From: Acanthochromis polyacanthus
Taxonomy: Eukaryota > Chordata > Actinopteri > Pomacentridae
NCBI RefSeq assembly: GCF_021347895.1
Contig: NC_067125.1
Span: 21,679,850 to 21,743,849, forward strand
Reading direction: 5' to 3'
Length of the DNA stretch: 64,000 nt
Made by a program: the position numbers and the translations under genes. The notes below the pieces were generated by a model. That model did not search any database and was not told where the DNA came from. It saw only the letters and a program-made list of their open reading frames with translations. Of the stretch, positions 45,700 through 58,128 are shown in pieces. The stretch's first letter is position 1, and every line of letters begins with the position of its first letter.

Positions 45700-48028
45700 C
45701 GGAGAAACACGCATTTGAATCTTCAACCATGGCGGGTCGTGTCCACACTGTAAATTTTAGCATATTTCATGTAATAAATGTAAACGACTTGCTGCATGTT
45801 GTTGTTTCATAGCTATGGTGATAGGCGATATTATAGTATGTAATATTATTTCATTGAAGAAACAGAAGTACACCAGCCTGTTGCTGTGTAAACGTCACAA
45901 AAAGAATGACTGAACGTTGCAATGTGTGTTGTAATAGGGTGACCAAATGTCCTCTTTTGTCTGGATATGTGTACTATGTGTACCGAGGGTGTTTTATAAA
46001 TTTGTGTAAATTCTCTACTGTGCTCAGTCCGTATGTTTCGGTGTTTGATATGTTTTTTACATTATTTCATATTACGTATTTATGTATTTGTCAAGTAAGA
46101 CTTGAAAAGAGAGCTATTATTTTGTTTTAAGTTGATATGCTAATACAGAAGAGGCATTAAGTAACCGTATTTTCTTTAAATAACAGTGATCTTGCAAAGC
46201 AGCTGGTTCCAGGTCCCTGGATTGAAAAAAACAGGCAAAGACATAGAGGTAACAGTCTTCAAGATTGCATTACTTCATTAGAAGATACAACTGCATTTAT
46301 GGGAATCAAGTGTCCTCTGTTGCTGTGTCCCAAAAAGAGGGTGGCCTGCAGTGAATATTGTAACTATTTTGCTCAAAACTTTTTTAGTATTAATATACAC
46401 CCCCATATAAACTGACTTGGCCCATCAAAGCAATATCATGATACCATGCTTTTTAAAATAAATTGTATTAGATACATTTTGGTATTTGTTCTACTATCGT
46501 GGTGCAGGGGCTTCCGAGACAGACACATGCAAATGACTGTGGCATTTTTATGATAATGGTAAGCTTTCAAACATGGAACTTTCAAATTCGCTGAACATAT
46601 TTTCAGTACCTTAACCTGTTTAATGTTTCTGACACAGTACGCACTGGTGCCTCATTCTTGGTGCTCCATTTGACTTCACTGTTGTAAGTTGAACCGATAA
46701 TTTGATCGTTACAGTTCCTGTAAGTTTGACAAACTAGTTTGGATATTTAAAGTAGCAGCAACATACATGTACATGAAGTTAATCATTGTGGATTTGTGGA
46801 ATGTGCTCTTCCTATAAGGACGGCATGCCAGTTCTGCGGAGATGGTGGTGTTCTGTTACTATAGAAAACCTAATCCTGGAAGGGTATGATTGATTTAACC
46901 TTTGTTAGATCAAAAAAATCTAACAAAGGAGATTAGATTTCTTTGTTAGATAAAAATATTGTTATATTGTATCCCTAGCTGGCCATTTCAGCATTATGAC
47001 TATTTTTCTTAGTTTATTTTTTGTTTCTTCAGTCATGGGAGAAGGTTTGCCCATTTCACTAAGGAGGGAAAGGACATGATTTCGGGCCGTCTTTCCCCTG
47101 TTTTCCGACTGAAGCGGAAAAGAACAGATGATGAAGACACAGATGTAAGAATATGTGACAACAACACAGTGAGTGATATAATATGGCGACTTTACATGTA
47201 TGTGTAATTAAGACCTTCTTCAAAGGACAGTGTTGTCACCAATAACAATAACAGGCAGCCTTGGTTTAAGGCCCCCTGAATGGTCTCACTAGGAAGCACA
47301 CCATAGTATTTGTCATGTTTGTCCTTTGTTTCATTTTATTAGTAAGTTTGAACCACCGGTCATAAGCCTGACACACAATAATAAACAGTTACATTAATAT
47401 TATAAATCGTACATCGGCATTGCCGATCAGAGACCAAGGGCTATCTAGAAACAATATCAGAACTAACTGAGATCTGGACTGCCATAAAAAAAAATCCCCA
47501 CAGTTGAACAGAGACAGAGATGCATATTATAATAGATGATATTTGAAGACATATTAAGTGTTTTCTTTTTTTCAAATTTCACTTATTGTCACCATGAACT
47601 TGTGAAACTCTTGCTGCTTGCATCAGCAGCATCCTTTACAAACAAAAAATGGACATTTGGAAGACCACCGACTATATCAATAAAGATTTAGTATAGTTTT
47701 GATATGTTTATCTTGGAATGTTCCATCTATTTAGAATCATGACTGGGAAGACAATGAGGGGCTGAAGGTTCATGAAAAAGTTCACTTGTTTTTTTTGTCT
47801 TTTGGTTGATAGATTTCATTTTTCAAATTAGAATGTTGACAGGAGCATGTGCCAGTGGATGCAATGAGCTCTTAATCAACTTTGTTTCTCAGCAGAGCAA
47901 CACATATTAAAAAGGTGATGAATGTAATTAACTTCAATTGTCATGGTTTTAAAGCTCTGGTTGACTATCATTCTTCATCAGTAAATGAATGGAGTTACCT
48001 GACTATGAATTTCAAAAGCAGTCTTGTG
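45700..48028. other. internal part of the hAT-type element, no recognisable transposase
   Basis: AT-rich, many stops in all frames. Apart from the segment at 47033-47168 and a small hairpin around 46898-46958 (AACCTTTGTTAGAT against ATCTAACAAAGG), nothing recognised. Confidence 0.4.
47033..47168 (+). other. open coding-like segment with splice-like borders inside the hAT-type element
   Basis: Preceded by TTTTTTGTTTCTTCAG and followed by GTGAGT; the frame reads HGRRFAHFTKEGKDMISGRL.. then SPVFRLKRKRTDDEDTD. Not recognised. It could be an exon of the element's own gene or chance. Confidence 0.25.
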
Positions 48029-48030
48029 TA

Positions 48031-48243
48031 CACACGTGGACAAAATTGTTGGTACCCCTCAGTTAAAGAAGGAAAAACCCACAATTCTCACTGAAATCAC
48101 TTGAAACTCACAAAAGTAACAATAAATAAAAATTTATTGAAAATTAAATAATCAAAATCAGCTATCACTTTTGAATTGTTGATTAACATAATTATTTAAA
48201 AAAACAAACTAATGAAATAGGGCTGGACAAAAATGATGGTACC
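48031..48243. repeat. Tc1 left inverted repeat (IR/DR)
   Basis: Outer binding-site-like motif at 48031-48058 and inner copy at about 48224-48243, the two direct repeats that bound transposase in related elements (family knowledge). AT-rich spacer. Confidence 0.85.
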
Positions 48244-48249
48244 CATAAC

Positions 48250-49034
<785 letters not shown>

Positions 49035-49052
49035 TGGTACCAGGACTTACAG
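49035..49052 (+). promoter_or_regulatory. putative primer binding site of the gypsy element
   Basis: TGGTACCAGGACTTACAG starts directly after the 5' LTR, as expected for a PBS pairing with a tRNA 3' end (TGG complementary to CCA). I could not assign the tRNA. Only 40 bases separate the LTR from the ATG. Confidence 0.6.
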
Positions 49053-49074
49053 AACTCACGTTAAGGACACTGTC

Positions 49075-52000
49075 ATGGAGGGGATTAAACCTCCTGCTTC
49101 TCTGCTACTGGATGGAAATGTGGACGAAAACTGGCGAACCTTCAAGCAACGTTTTCTGCTTTATGTCACCGCAATTGGCGCGGAAGCGGCCACGAACACT
49201 CGTAAGGTAGCTTTGTTGCTAACTGTGGCTGGAGCTCAAGCAATTGAAGTGTATAACACATTCACGTTTGAGGAAGATGGTGATAAAGATAAACTGGACA
49301 AAGTGCTTGAGAAATTTGACCAATATTGCACACCCAAAAAGAATGAAGTCCACGAGAGATATGTGTTTCGTACCCGCATTCAGCAACCGGGAGAGTCATT
49401 TGATGCGTTCCTCACGGACTTGAAAATAAAGTCACAGAGCTGCAACTATGGAGAGCTGAAGGACTCCATTATTAGGGATCAGGTCGTGATTGGAGTAAGA
49501 GACATTAAGCTACGGGAGAGATTACTCAGAGAAAGTGAACTAACTTTGGATGCTGCAGTGAAAACGTGCCAGGCCAGTGAGCTGTTAGCGAGGCATACAA
49601 AAACATTTGGAGAGGGCGCTGCTGCGGCTACGAGTGCAGTGGTGCAACAGGAGACACTTTCAGTTGATGTCATACGCAAGAGAGACACAAGGGGGCGCAT
49701 GGAGACTAGAGGAGCAGCGCCCATCACCCAGTATGACTGCAAATTTTGTGGAAATAGACACGGGCCTAGACAATGTCAAGCATATGGAAAGAAGTGTGCA
49801 AAATGTGGGCTTAAAAACCATTTTCAGAAAGTGTGTTTTCGGGAGGGAAAGATGGAAAAGAAAAAGACTGTACATGTCATAGAGACTGAAAACACAGATG
49901 AATCAGACTCAGAGACTTTCTTTATTGGAGCAGTAAATAGTGATACAAATAAAGTAGAGTCTGTGAGAGCAGAGCCAGAGGTATGGATAGCACCTCTGAT
50001 GTTAAATGATACAATAGTACCCCTTAAGCTTGATACAGGTGCTAAGGCAAATCTCATAAGTTGGAGGGACGTACAGAGTCTAAAAGTGAGACCTAAAATA
50101 ATAAAGAAGACAGTGGCCTTACAGGCATATAACGGACAGAGCATCGAAACCAAAGGAACATGCAGGCTGAAAGTGAAGGTGAAAAATCGCACTCATACAC
50201 TTATGTTTGTGGTTGTTCCTGATGGTCACCAGTCTCTGTTGGGGGACAAGGCATGTGTGGACTTGGGCTTGGTGAAGAGAGTCTACACCATCAACCAGAA
50301 CTGTGAGGTCACAGAGGTGCGTGCTCATCAGAGCAATATAAATCAGACACACAATGCCATTGTAGACAAGTATGCTGATGTGTTTGATGGTTTCGGTACT
50401 CTGCCTTGGACATACTCCATAAAACTGAAAGATGATGCAGAGCCTGTGATCCACGCTCCCAGGAGAGTTCCCGTAGCTCTACGAGACAGGCTGAGAACAG
50501 AGCTGGACCGCATGGAGAGACTGGGAGTCATAAAGAAAACAGAGGAACCCACCGACTGGGTAAATTCAATGGTTTGTGTCAGCTCTAAGAAAAGTGACAA
50601 GCTACGTGTCTGCATGGACCCCAAAGATCTTAATGCAAATATTAGAAGAGAACATTACCAAATCCCAAAGAGAGAGGAAATCATCAGTGACATGACAGGA
50701 GCAAAATACTTTTCTAAGATGGACGCCTCCAATGGATTTTGGCAGCTTAGACTGGATGAAGAGAGTACTAGGCTGTGTACTTTTAACACCCCCTATGGCC
50801 GGTACTCATATCAGCGCTTGCCCTTTGGCATCAGCTCTGCCCCAGAAATCTTTCACAGAGCGATGGAGCAGGTTATCGAGGGGCTGGAGGGCGTCAGGGT
50901 GTATGTTGATGATCTGGTGTGCTGGGGGTCCTCACAGGAAGAGCATGACACAAGACTGGTCAAAACACTTCAAAGAATACGGCAGTATGGACTCAAACTA
51001 AATAAAGACAAATGTAGGTTTGGAGTCAGTGAGATCACATTCCTGGGGGACAAAATTACAGTGGACGGGGTGCAGCCGGACAAGACAAAGGTGCAGGCCG
51101 TACTTGATATGGAAATGCCCAAGGATAAGAAAGGAGTTCAACGCGCTCTGGGTTTGGTTAATTTCTTAGGGAGATTCATTCAAAACTTGGCTGTGAAAAC
51201 AACTCACCTGAGGAAGCTCTTACGGCGAGAGACTGAGTTTCAATGGGAACATGAACATGAGAGAGAATGGAAGGAGCTGTTAGAGGTGCTAGCAAGTGAA
51301 CCGCTATTGGCTTTTTTCAGTCCTGACAGAAAGACAAAAGTGTCAACCGATGCATCGAAAGATGGCCTAGGGGCTGTCCTCCTGCAAGAAGATGAGGGAG
51401 CGTGGCGTCCGGTCGCTTACGCATCACGTTCAATGACGGCAACAGAATGCCGTTATGCACAAATAGAAAAGGAGTGCCTTGGCTTGGCATTTGGTTGTGA
51501 AAAATTTCACACCTACATCTATGGACTCCATAACGTGATCCTCGAGACTGATCATAAGCCACTGCTTGGGATTGCAAAGAAGAATCTATGTGACATGTCG
51601 CCAAGGATTCAGAGACTAATGATGAGGCTGCAGCGTTATGATTTCGAACTCATCTACACGCCAGGAACGCAAATGTTCATCGCTGATGCCCTTTCTAGAG
51701 CTGCACATGGTGACATTCAGACAAGTGGGACAGAGAAAGACATAGCTGTTCAGGTTGATATGGTCTATGCAGCACTGCCAGCCACACAGGAACAGCTGAC
51801 AAAAATCGCCGCACAGACAGCAGAGGACCCTGTTCTGAGAAGGGTTATGAAAAACCTCCAGGATGGCTGGAAAAAGGGGTCGTGTGTACAGTACTATCCT
51901 CTCCAGTCGGAGCTCTCAGTGGTGGAGGGACTGTTGTTGAAGGGAGACAGGATCGTGGTGCCAACATCAATGCGCCGTGAAATGCTCCAGAGGGTACATG

Positions 52001-53106
52001 AAGGGCATCTTGGGGCCGAAAAGTCCAAGAGGAGAGCACGAGAGGCTCTCTACTGGCCAAACATGAACTCTGATATTGATCGGATAACCAGTGAGTGTGC
52101 TACGTGTCAGGAGTTCCGCTACAAGCAAACCAAAGAGCCCCTCATCCCCACAGAGATTCCCACTAAACCATGGGGGAAGGTAGGATCAGATATATTCCAC
52201 TACGATGGTAAAGACTATCTATTAGTTATTGATTTTTATTCAAACTATCCGGAGATAGCTCTATTATCAAGTACTACGTCAAGGGCTGTGATAACACAAA
52301 TGAAGTCAATCTTTGCCAGACATGGCATTCCTGAAACGTTAATCTCAGATAATGGCCCGCCATACGCCAGTTATGAGTTTCGGTCATTTGCATCGGAGTA
52401 TGAGTTCAGTCATGATACGTCCAGTCCTCTTTTCCCTCAGGGAAATGGAAGAGCGGAGAAGGGAGTGATGATATGTAAAAGACTCCTGAAAAAAGCAGCG
52501 CACAGCAACACTGACCCATACCTGGCCCTGATGGCATACAGGGCGGCCCCACTGGCAAGCGGCAAGTCTCCAGCAGAGCTCTTGATGGGGAGAAACATCC
52601 GCACTCGACTGCCCAGGTACATAACACATAGACACAGAGATGAGGTGTGGGCTGGTAAAGCAAAAAAGCTACAACAGACACAAAAGACCTGCTATGATCG
52701 CACAGCCATAGCCCTTAGACCACTGCAGGAGAAAGACACTGTACGCATTCAAGGGTCTGGCACATGGACAGATAAAGCCACTGTTCTGCAACAGATCAAT
52801 TCCAGGTCTTACAATGTTATGACACAGGAGGGCAATGTGCTTCGCAGGAACAGGAGGCACCTGCTTAAAATCCCTCGTGCCTTTGATCCTCAGGAGGGCA
52901 GTGAGGAAGACGTGAAGACAGGACTCCAGCAAAAGGAGGAAGTGACACAAAGTGAGGAGGATAAGGCAGCCCATGCAGAGCAGTGTCATGATGAGGTGAC
53001 AAGAGACATGGAATTAATGGACACAACCAAGGTGGAACCGCATACATCACCTCAACCACGCAGGTCACAGCGCACCAGGAAACCAGTAGTTAAAATGGAC
53101 CTTTAA
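49075..53106 (+). CDS. gag-pol polyprotein of the Ty3/gypsy element (1343 aa)
   Basis: Single open frame with no stop or frameshift between gag and pol. In order: a gag capsid-like region (~1-200); two CCHC zinc knuckles (C222-C254, the first CX2CX3HX4C, the second canonical CX2CX4HX4C); aspartic protease DTGA (320-323); reverse transcriptase with YVDD (610-613); RNase H with STDAS (D759); integrase with an HHCC finger (H975, H979, C1008, C1011) and a D,D35E triad D1039, D1092, E1128; and a charged C-terminal tail. All catalytic motifs I looked for are present. Stop TAA at 53104-53106. No envelope gene follows. Product acts in retrotransposition, not host function. Confidence 0.96.
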   Translation: MEGIKPPASLLLDGNVDENWRTFKQRFLLYVTAIGAEAATNTRKVALLLTVAGAQAIEVYNTFTFEEDGDKDKLDKVLEKFDQYCTPKKNEVHERYVFRTRIQQPGESFDAFLTDLKIKSQSCNYGELKDSIIRDQVVIGVRDIKLRERLLRESELTLDAAVKTCQASELLARHTKTFGEGAAAATSAVVQQETLSVDVIRKRDTRGRMETRGAAPITQYDCKFCGNRHGPRQCQAYGKKCAKCGLKNHFQKVCFREGKMEKKKTVHVIETENTDESDSETFFIGAVNSDTNKVESVRAEPEVWIAPLMLNDTIVPLKLDTGAKANLISWRDVQSLKVRPKIIKKTVALQAYNGQSIETKGTCRLKVKVKNRTHTLMFVVVPDGHQSLLGDKACVDLGLVKRVYTINQNCEVTEVRAHQSNINQTHNAIVDKYADVFDGFGTLPWTYSIKLKDDAEPVIHAPRRVPVALRDRLRTELDRMERLGVIKKTEEPTDWVNSMVCVSSKKSDKLRVCMDPKDLNANIRREHYQIPKREEIISDMTGAKYFSKMDASNGFWQLRLDEESTRLCTFNTPYGRYSYQRLPFGISSAPEIFHRAMEQVIEGLEGVRVYVDDLVCWGSSQEEHDTRLVKTLQRIRQYGLKLNKDKCRFGVSEITFLGDKITVDGVQPDKTKVQAVLDMEMPKDKKGVQRALGLVNFLGRFIQNLAVKTTHLRKLLRRETEFQWEHEHEREWKELLEVLASEPLLAFFSPDRKTKVSTDASKDGLGAVLLQEDEGAWRPVAYASRSMTATECRYAQIEKECLGLAFGCEKFHTYIYGLHNVILETDHKPLLGIAKKNLCDMSPRIQRLMMRLQRYDFELIYTPGTQMFIADALSRAAHGDIQTSGTEKDIAVQVDMVYAALPATQEQLTKIAAQTAEDPVLRRVMKNLQDGWKKGSCVQYYPLQSELSVVEGLLLKGDRIVVPTSMRREMLQRVHEGHLGAEKSKRRAREALYWPNMNSDIDRITSECATCQEFRYKQTKEPLIPTEIPTKPWGKVGSDIFHYDGKDYLLVIDFYSNYPEIALLSSTTSRAVITQMKSIFARHGIPETLISDNGPPYASYEFRSFASEYEFSHDTSSPLFPQGNGRAEKGVMICKRLLKKAAHSNTDPYLALMAYRAAPLASGKSPAELLMGRNIRTRLPRYITHRHRDEVWAGKAKKLQQTQKTCYDRTAIALRPLQEKDTVRIQGSGTWTDKATVLQQINSRSYNVMTQEGNVLRRNRRHLLKIPRAFDPQEGSEEDVKTGLQQKEEVTQSEEDKAAHAEQCHDEVTRDMELMDTTKVEPHTSPQPRRSQRTRKPVVKMDL

Positions 53107-53262
53107 AATAAAAATATATAAATAAACTGTTCAAAGACAGTATGTTGGGTTAGGGGTATAATGTTATTTTATCCACCTAACAATGTTCAAATGAGTCACT
53201 CATGCATAACACATTATATGCAGTTTGTTGTTCAGTTAATCATCAAATGTTCGTTGTTTATT

Positions 53263-53274
53263 GGAAAGGGAAGA
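53263..53274 (+). promoter_or_regulatory. polypurine tract of the gypsy element
   Basis: GGAAAGGGAAGA abuts the 3' LTR at 53275, the expected place for the plus-strand primer. Confidence 0.85.
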
Positions 53275-53425
53275 TGTAACAATAACAGCAGTTGTCGTAA
53301 AGCATAAGTTTTTACGTCAGTAGACGGCACGGAGGAAGACAGGCGGGAGGGGAAAAGCATAATAAAAAGGACGCCTGGGAAAACACGGGTTGCTTGTGAT
53401 TATGACAGAATAAGCTATCATTACA
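53275..53425 (+). repeat. 3' LTR of gypsy element (151 bp)
   Basis: Identical by eye to 48884-49034; followed by the CCAGT target duplication. Confidence 0.96.
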
Positions 53426-53831
53426 CCAGTCTGGCTTTTTTATGAGTTTTTTTCAGCAGTGGTGTCCTCCTTGGTCGTCTCCCATGAAGTCCACTTTGGC
53501 TCAAACAACGATGAATGGTGCGATCTGACACTGATGTACCTTGGCCTTGGAGTTCACCTTTAATTTCTTTGGAGGTTGCTCTGGGCTCTTTGGATACAAT
53601 TCCAACGATCCGTCTCTTCAATTTGTCATCAGTTTTCCTCTTGCGGCCACGTCCAGGGAGGTTGGCTACTGTCCCGTGGGTCTTGAACTTCTGAATAATA
53701 TGAGCCACTGTTGTCACAGGAACTTCAAGCTGTTTAGAGATGGTCTTATAGCCTTTACCTTTAAGATGTTTGTCTATAATTTTTTTTCGGATGTCCTGGG
53801 ACAATTCTCTCCTTCGCTTTCTGTTGTCCAT
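53426..53831 (-). pseudogene. Tc1 transposase, N-terminal part (split by gypsy insertion)
   Basis: Read on the - strand from MDNRKRRRELSQDIRKKII. Two helix-turn-helix (paired-like) DNA-binding domains are visible: GYKTISKQLEVPVTTVAHII and KEIKGELQGQGTSVSDRTIH, separated by the GRGRKRK AT-hook/NLS-like linker. The frame runs open up to the CCAGT target duplication at 53426-53430, where the gypsy 3' LTR begins. An upstream in-frame Met at 53849 is also possible. Confidence 0.9.
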
Positions 53832-53998
53832 GTTCAGTGTGGTACACACCTTTTCACCAAACAGCAGGGTGACTACTTGTCTCCCTTTAAATAGGCAGAC
53901 TGACTGATTATGAGTTTGGAAACACCTGTGATGTCAATTAAATGACACACCTGAGTTAATCATGTCACTCTGGTCAAATAGTTTTCAATCTTTTATAG

Positions 53999-54211
53999 AG
54001 GTACCATCATTTTTGTCCAGGCCTGTTTCATTAGTTTGTTTTTTTAAATAATTATGTTAATCAACAATTCAAAAGTAATGGCTGTTTTTGATTATTTAAT
54101 TTTCAATAAATTTTATTTATTGTTACTTTTGTGAGTTTCAAGTGATTTCAGTGAGAATTGTGGGTTTTTCCTTCTTTAACTGAGGGGTACCAACAATTTT
54201 GTCCACGTGTG
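53999..54211. repeat. Tc1 right inverted repeat (IR/DR)
   Basis: Reverse complement of the left arm with a handful of substitutions (for example AACAGCC in place of ATCAGCT) and one A-run length change. Confidence 0.85.
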
Positions 54212-54769
54212 TATGTTGTTGACTGTTCTCATAATCAAACCAAATGAAGTCTGACACAAAATGTTACACTTGTGATATAAATTATTTATTTACATTTACA
54301 GAAAAATGACCCCATCAAGACAATGTAGTAATAACTATTAGAAATAGAACCCAAGATACAGAAGCTGACCTCTCTGAGGCATTCCTCCAGAGATTTTAGA
54401 TTTTTCATCCCACACACACTCATACCTCACCACTTTGTTGTGCTTTAAAGAGATCTATATTTGGTATTATTTGTTATTTAAAAGATGCTATTTCACTGAT
54501 GTCTGACTGGGGAGTAATACAGACATTATTAATGAAGCTTCGTTTAAGGCAGTAACATTTTTCTAGATGTTCACGTGGCAATCATTGTACATATAAAGTG
54601 TGGCATTCATTGTACATAATTTAATTTACATTTCATTTAGGATACTTTTGTATTGTGTGTGATTGGATTTTTACGGATATTTTATGTTAAATTTAGAGAT
54701 TGTGTGTGTATTATTGTATTATCCAACTTCAGTGGCTAACTCTGACCAGCAGAGGACACGTTCGCTACA

Positions 54770-55721
54770 CCATAGATATATACAAACGCTCGATGTCTCG
54801 AGACGGAGTCGGCGGCGTCGTCACTTGGCAGCCATCTTAGGACAGGGGACTGCTCTGGCGCACTGTACTGTAGTCAATGGTAAGGTGGATGATTTCCTCA
54901 CTTTAACACTCATAACTCGCTCAATTCTTGATTGATTTACAAACGGTTTAGTTTATTACAAACTTTATTAACGTGGCTATGATTCAGGCTCAATTCCGAA
55001 ATCGCAGCTTTTCGTTTTGAAAAATGCGGCATAGTTGTGTGTCTTTTCTGCCTGGCTACTCACATTGAAGATGGTGTTACTCACAATCTGATTTTCAATT
55101 ATTAGGTTTTCCTGAGACCAACGTTTTTTGAGAACCTAATCTTTAGGCGAAATTACATTCTTTGTGGTTGTGGTTGTATTTATTTGCTTGTTAAGAGACT
55201 TTGATTGAGACCTTAGACTTATTGTTTGTATACATCTATGCCTGGATTAGTTAGCCTGCAGCCGAAATGCATTGTGGGTAATGTAGGCACCAGGTTCATG
55301 AAAAGAAAAGACATCATCTCTTTTTGTTGTGCATTGATTTTGGTTGAGCTTTGTTTTTATCTGTGCATTAGAAAGCTGATAGTAATAAAAAAGTGCAATG
55401 CTAAATATTAAAATTACATTTACATCCATTTATGCTGAAAAAAGCTGATATCTGTGTTCATTATTATATGAATTCAATGGTTTTAATTATTCTTATGTAA
55501 GCAGTAAAACAAGTACATCTCTGACGTTTATAACAAACCAAGCTGTTGTAAAATCGGTTGAAAATTGAGCAATCTACAGTGATTTTAAAATCCATGCTCC
55601 ATTGACTTTAATGTTATGAGTGCTCGAGCAGCCCTGTCCCAAGATGGCCGCCATGTGGCGACGTTGCTCCCCATAGGCTGACAGCGCTCATGAGCCATCG
55701 AGTGTTTGTATATATCTATGG
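54770..55721. mobile_element. inverted-repeat element inside the hAT-type element
   Basis: Starts CCATAGATATATACAAACGC and ends with its inverse; the arms extend ~90 bp imperfectly, meeting again in GGCAGCCATCTTAGGACAGG (left) against CCTGTCCCAAGATGGCCGCC (right). The interior (~750 bp) shows no transposase. Likely a non-autonomous DNA transposon; class and target duplication not determined. Confidence 0.6.
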
Positions 55722-55787
55722 GGAGCAACGTGGTGATAACAAAATCTCGCGTGTTTTCTGACATGAACGAGATCACGAAATCAGCTG

Positions 55788-55882
55788 TTGCTAAAGTGGG
55801 CGTGCCACAAAGTAGGCGTATCGCAAAGGGACGCGTCACTTTGCGACACGCCTACTTTGCGACACGCCTCTCTCTTGCAGCC
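55788..55882. repeat. right subterminal palindrome cluster of the hAT-type element
   Basis: Four units related to GCGACACGCCTACTTTGCG in both orientations, followed by CCTCTCTCTTGCAGCCTG, the reverse complement of the left block's CAGGCTGCAAGAGAGAGG. Confidence 0.6.
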
Positions 55883-56082
55883 TGTTGACTCCATAAGACT
55901 GTTGACTCTCGGCCGAGTGCGGATGGTGCGTTCAGGAGCGTCGGAATTTTCTATACTACTGAAAATAACTGGGTTTACAACGGCTTACATGTGAAGAATT
56001 TGAATGTGTCGGAGACAAAATGACCCCTGACAAAAAGTGGGGGGACACATCCCCACCGTCCCCCCCTAAACTGACGCCTGTG

Positions 56083-56240
56083 GTTATCCTGCTGAAAGCA
56101 AGCAGTAGATGATGGTATACAGTGGTCATAAGGGATGCACATGGTCAGCAGCAATACAAAGACACACTGACATTATTACCATGGCTGATTGGTAGTAAGG
56201 AGCCTGAATCATTTAGTGAAACATTTTCCACACCATCAAC
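56083..56240 (-). pseudogene. degenerate Tc1-like remnant, right half
   Basis: GTTATCCTGCTGAAAGCAAG.. continues the same repeat family that breaks off at 45244, as in related fish copies where the two parts are contiguous (recalled, not aligned). This supports one remnant interrupted by the 45245-56082 insertion. Confidence 0.6.
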
Positions 56241-57998
56241 AAGCAGCAGTCTGGAAGTTAACTCAAGGCAGTTTGTCTCACTGGATTGTTGATATGAACC
56301 TTAAAACTTTAAGTTAAGTCCAAGTCTAAAGGCTAAAAGTAAGTAAAAAGATTTGAGTTGAGATGAGTTTATTTTTTATTTTTTGGTTGTTACAGTACAG
56401 AAATTTCTATCATTCCCCACTTTAACTGTGACCTTCATGTCATTTCCCACCTTGACCTGTGTCTGAAAAACTCAAATATTTTCTTCCAAACACAACACTC
56501 GCTGCACTTCAGACACAGCAACACTGAGAGATTCACTCGCTAAAATGCAAACACCAGTTCAACAATCTTACATGTGCAGTCCAATGTACTGAGGGATTCA
56601 TATAGCTATGTATAGGAGAGTCTGAACAACTATTCCACAAGGTTATGGCTCAGCACAGGAGAGCAGCTCCCCAGGACAAGACTCATCAGTTCACCTGACT
56701 GTGAAGGATGTTCATCTGAAGACAGAAATGTCCACGCTTTGGACAGAGAGGCATGAAGGAAGCCATCTATGTCAAACTGGAACAGCCATTTATAACCTTC
56801 ATGTTTATCACATCTGAAGACACTCTGAAGCAGACACCTGTGTGCAAACATTGAAATTCAAAAGCTGCAGTCTTCGTGATTTTTATGGCCTCAAAGCGTT
56901 TCACAGCCTGAAACATCTACTTTTACAACATGGGGTTCACTGTCAGTTCCCACACTACTTATACTGCAGTCTTGACATCTCTCGCTGAGCATTTGGGCAC
57001 CAGCGTCAGCAGCTGGAGTCATCTCTCACCCTAATTATGGCTCATTAGCTATGTGATTCTAGGGGTAGCATCACAGTATGTACCTCAGACCCTCCATCAG
57101 AGGTTTCATGTCTTCAAAAACCAAAGGAGAAGTCAAGCTGTTTTCTCGCTCTTAATCTACACAGAAGCACTGATGGATATCATTCACACAGAAAAAAATA
57201 ATGACAAGTGCAGCATATAAGATGGTAAAACAATGAGGCAGGGAAAGAACTGTATTTGGGTTTTGTGTATTTGCAGCTCTGTTGTTCACATGTGTTTTCT
57301 TAAGTTGCAGTGTTCTCACAGACACTATGATTTCATTTAGATTATTGTCTCCTTCGTTTAGATGCTTATTAAGGATTTCATTTTAAAGCACTAATAAATT
57401 ATTTTAAACCCTTTGCTTTACCCACTGCCATTTGATCTAGTATTTATACAAAAAATAGATTTGTGCAGCTTCAGGTTTTATTGCTATCCTGCTGCTTATG
57501 CCATCAAAATAGTTTTAAAACATCACATTCACAATAAAGAATTATGAAAAAGTTAAAACAGAAGTTCTGTGTCTATAGCTTCTGCAAGTGCTGCTCTTCT
57601 GTTGGGAGAAGACTTCATTCCACTTATTATTTTCATTGACCATACCAATGTACTTTTGCTTGTGCCCTTGAAGGTTACCCAGAATGTTGACTGTGTTACT
57701 GAATGTAACTTTCCTCAAAACACAGAGCAAAATTAAAATAGATTGTGCCCAGTTAATTAAACAAATGTATCTGTTGTTGCGACCTCGGCTGACCTCACTG
57801 ATCAGCCAACATGAGTCATTTGGTTGTAGTTATTTTCCAGCTCTTTCGTTCTGCTCTGACCTGATAACAAAGAGAACACTCACAGTCACACCCATGCAGG
57901 AAAGGGGCGTGTTTATTTGAATATGTGAGTCCAAAAGCTCAAATTGCTCGGACTTCCTCGGTGCAACCAGTCTGCTGTGAGGCTCTGAAGCTGGAACA
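56241..57998. other. intergenic upstream of the first dhrs13-like gene
   Basis: No gene recognised. The last 150 bases contain GGGGCGTG (57903) and may be promoter; not provable here. Confidence 0.4.
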
Positions 57999-58128
57999 AT
58001 GTCTACCTGTTGTCTGCTGACCGTGGCTGTCGTTGTAGGAGTCGCCTACATTTTCCGTCATATTGTAGTGAAGGGAAAGAGATGCACAAGCGAAGCAAAG
58101 CTGCATGGGAAAACTGTGATTGTGACTG
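57999..58128 (+). CDS. dhrs13-like exon 1
   Basis: ATG in CTGGAACAATG; encodes the hydrophobic N-terminal anchor and [10 protein letters not shown], the first beta strand and start of the Rossmann glycine motif. Donor GTAAAG, phase 1. Confidence 0.88.

Noticed and set aside
45295..45812. Open frames over the palindromic subterminal repeats (also 55585-55994)
   Set aside because: Translations of repeat sequence present on both ends of the hAT-type element; no protein similarity seen.
55788..55882. CRISPR-like array of short repeats
   Set aside because: Units alternate in orientation and lack unique spacers; the genome is eukaryotic and the units are transposon subterminal repeats.
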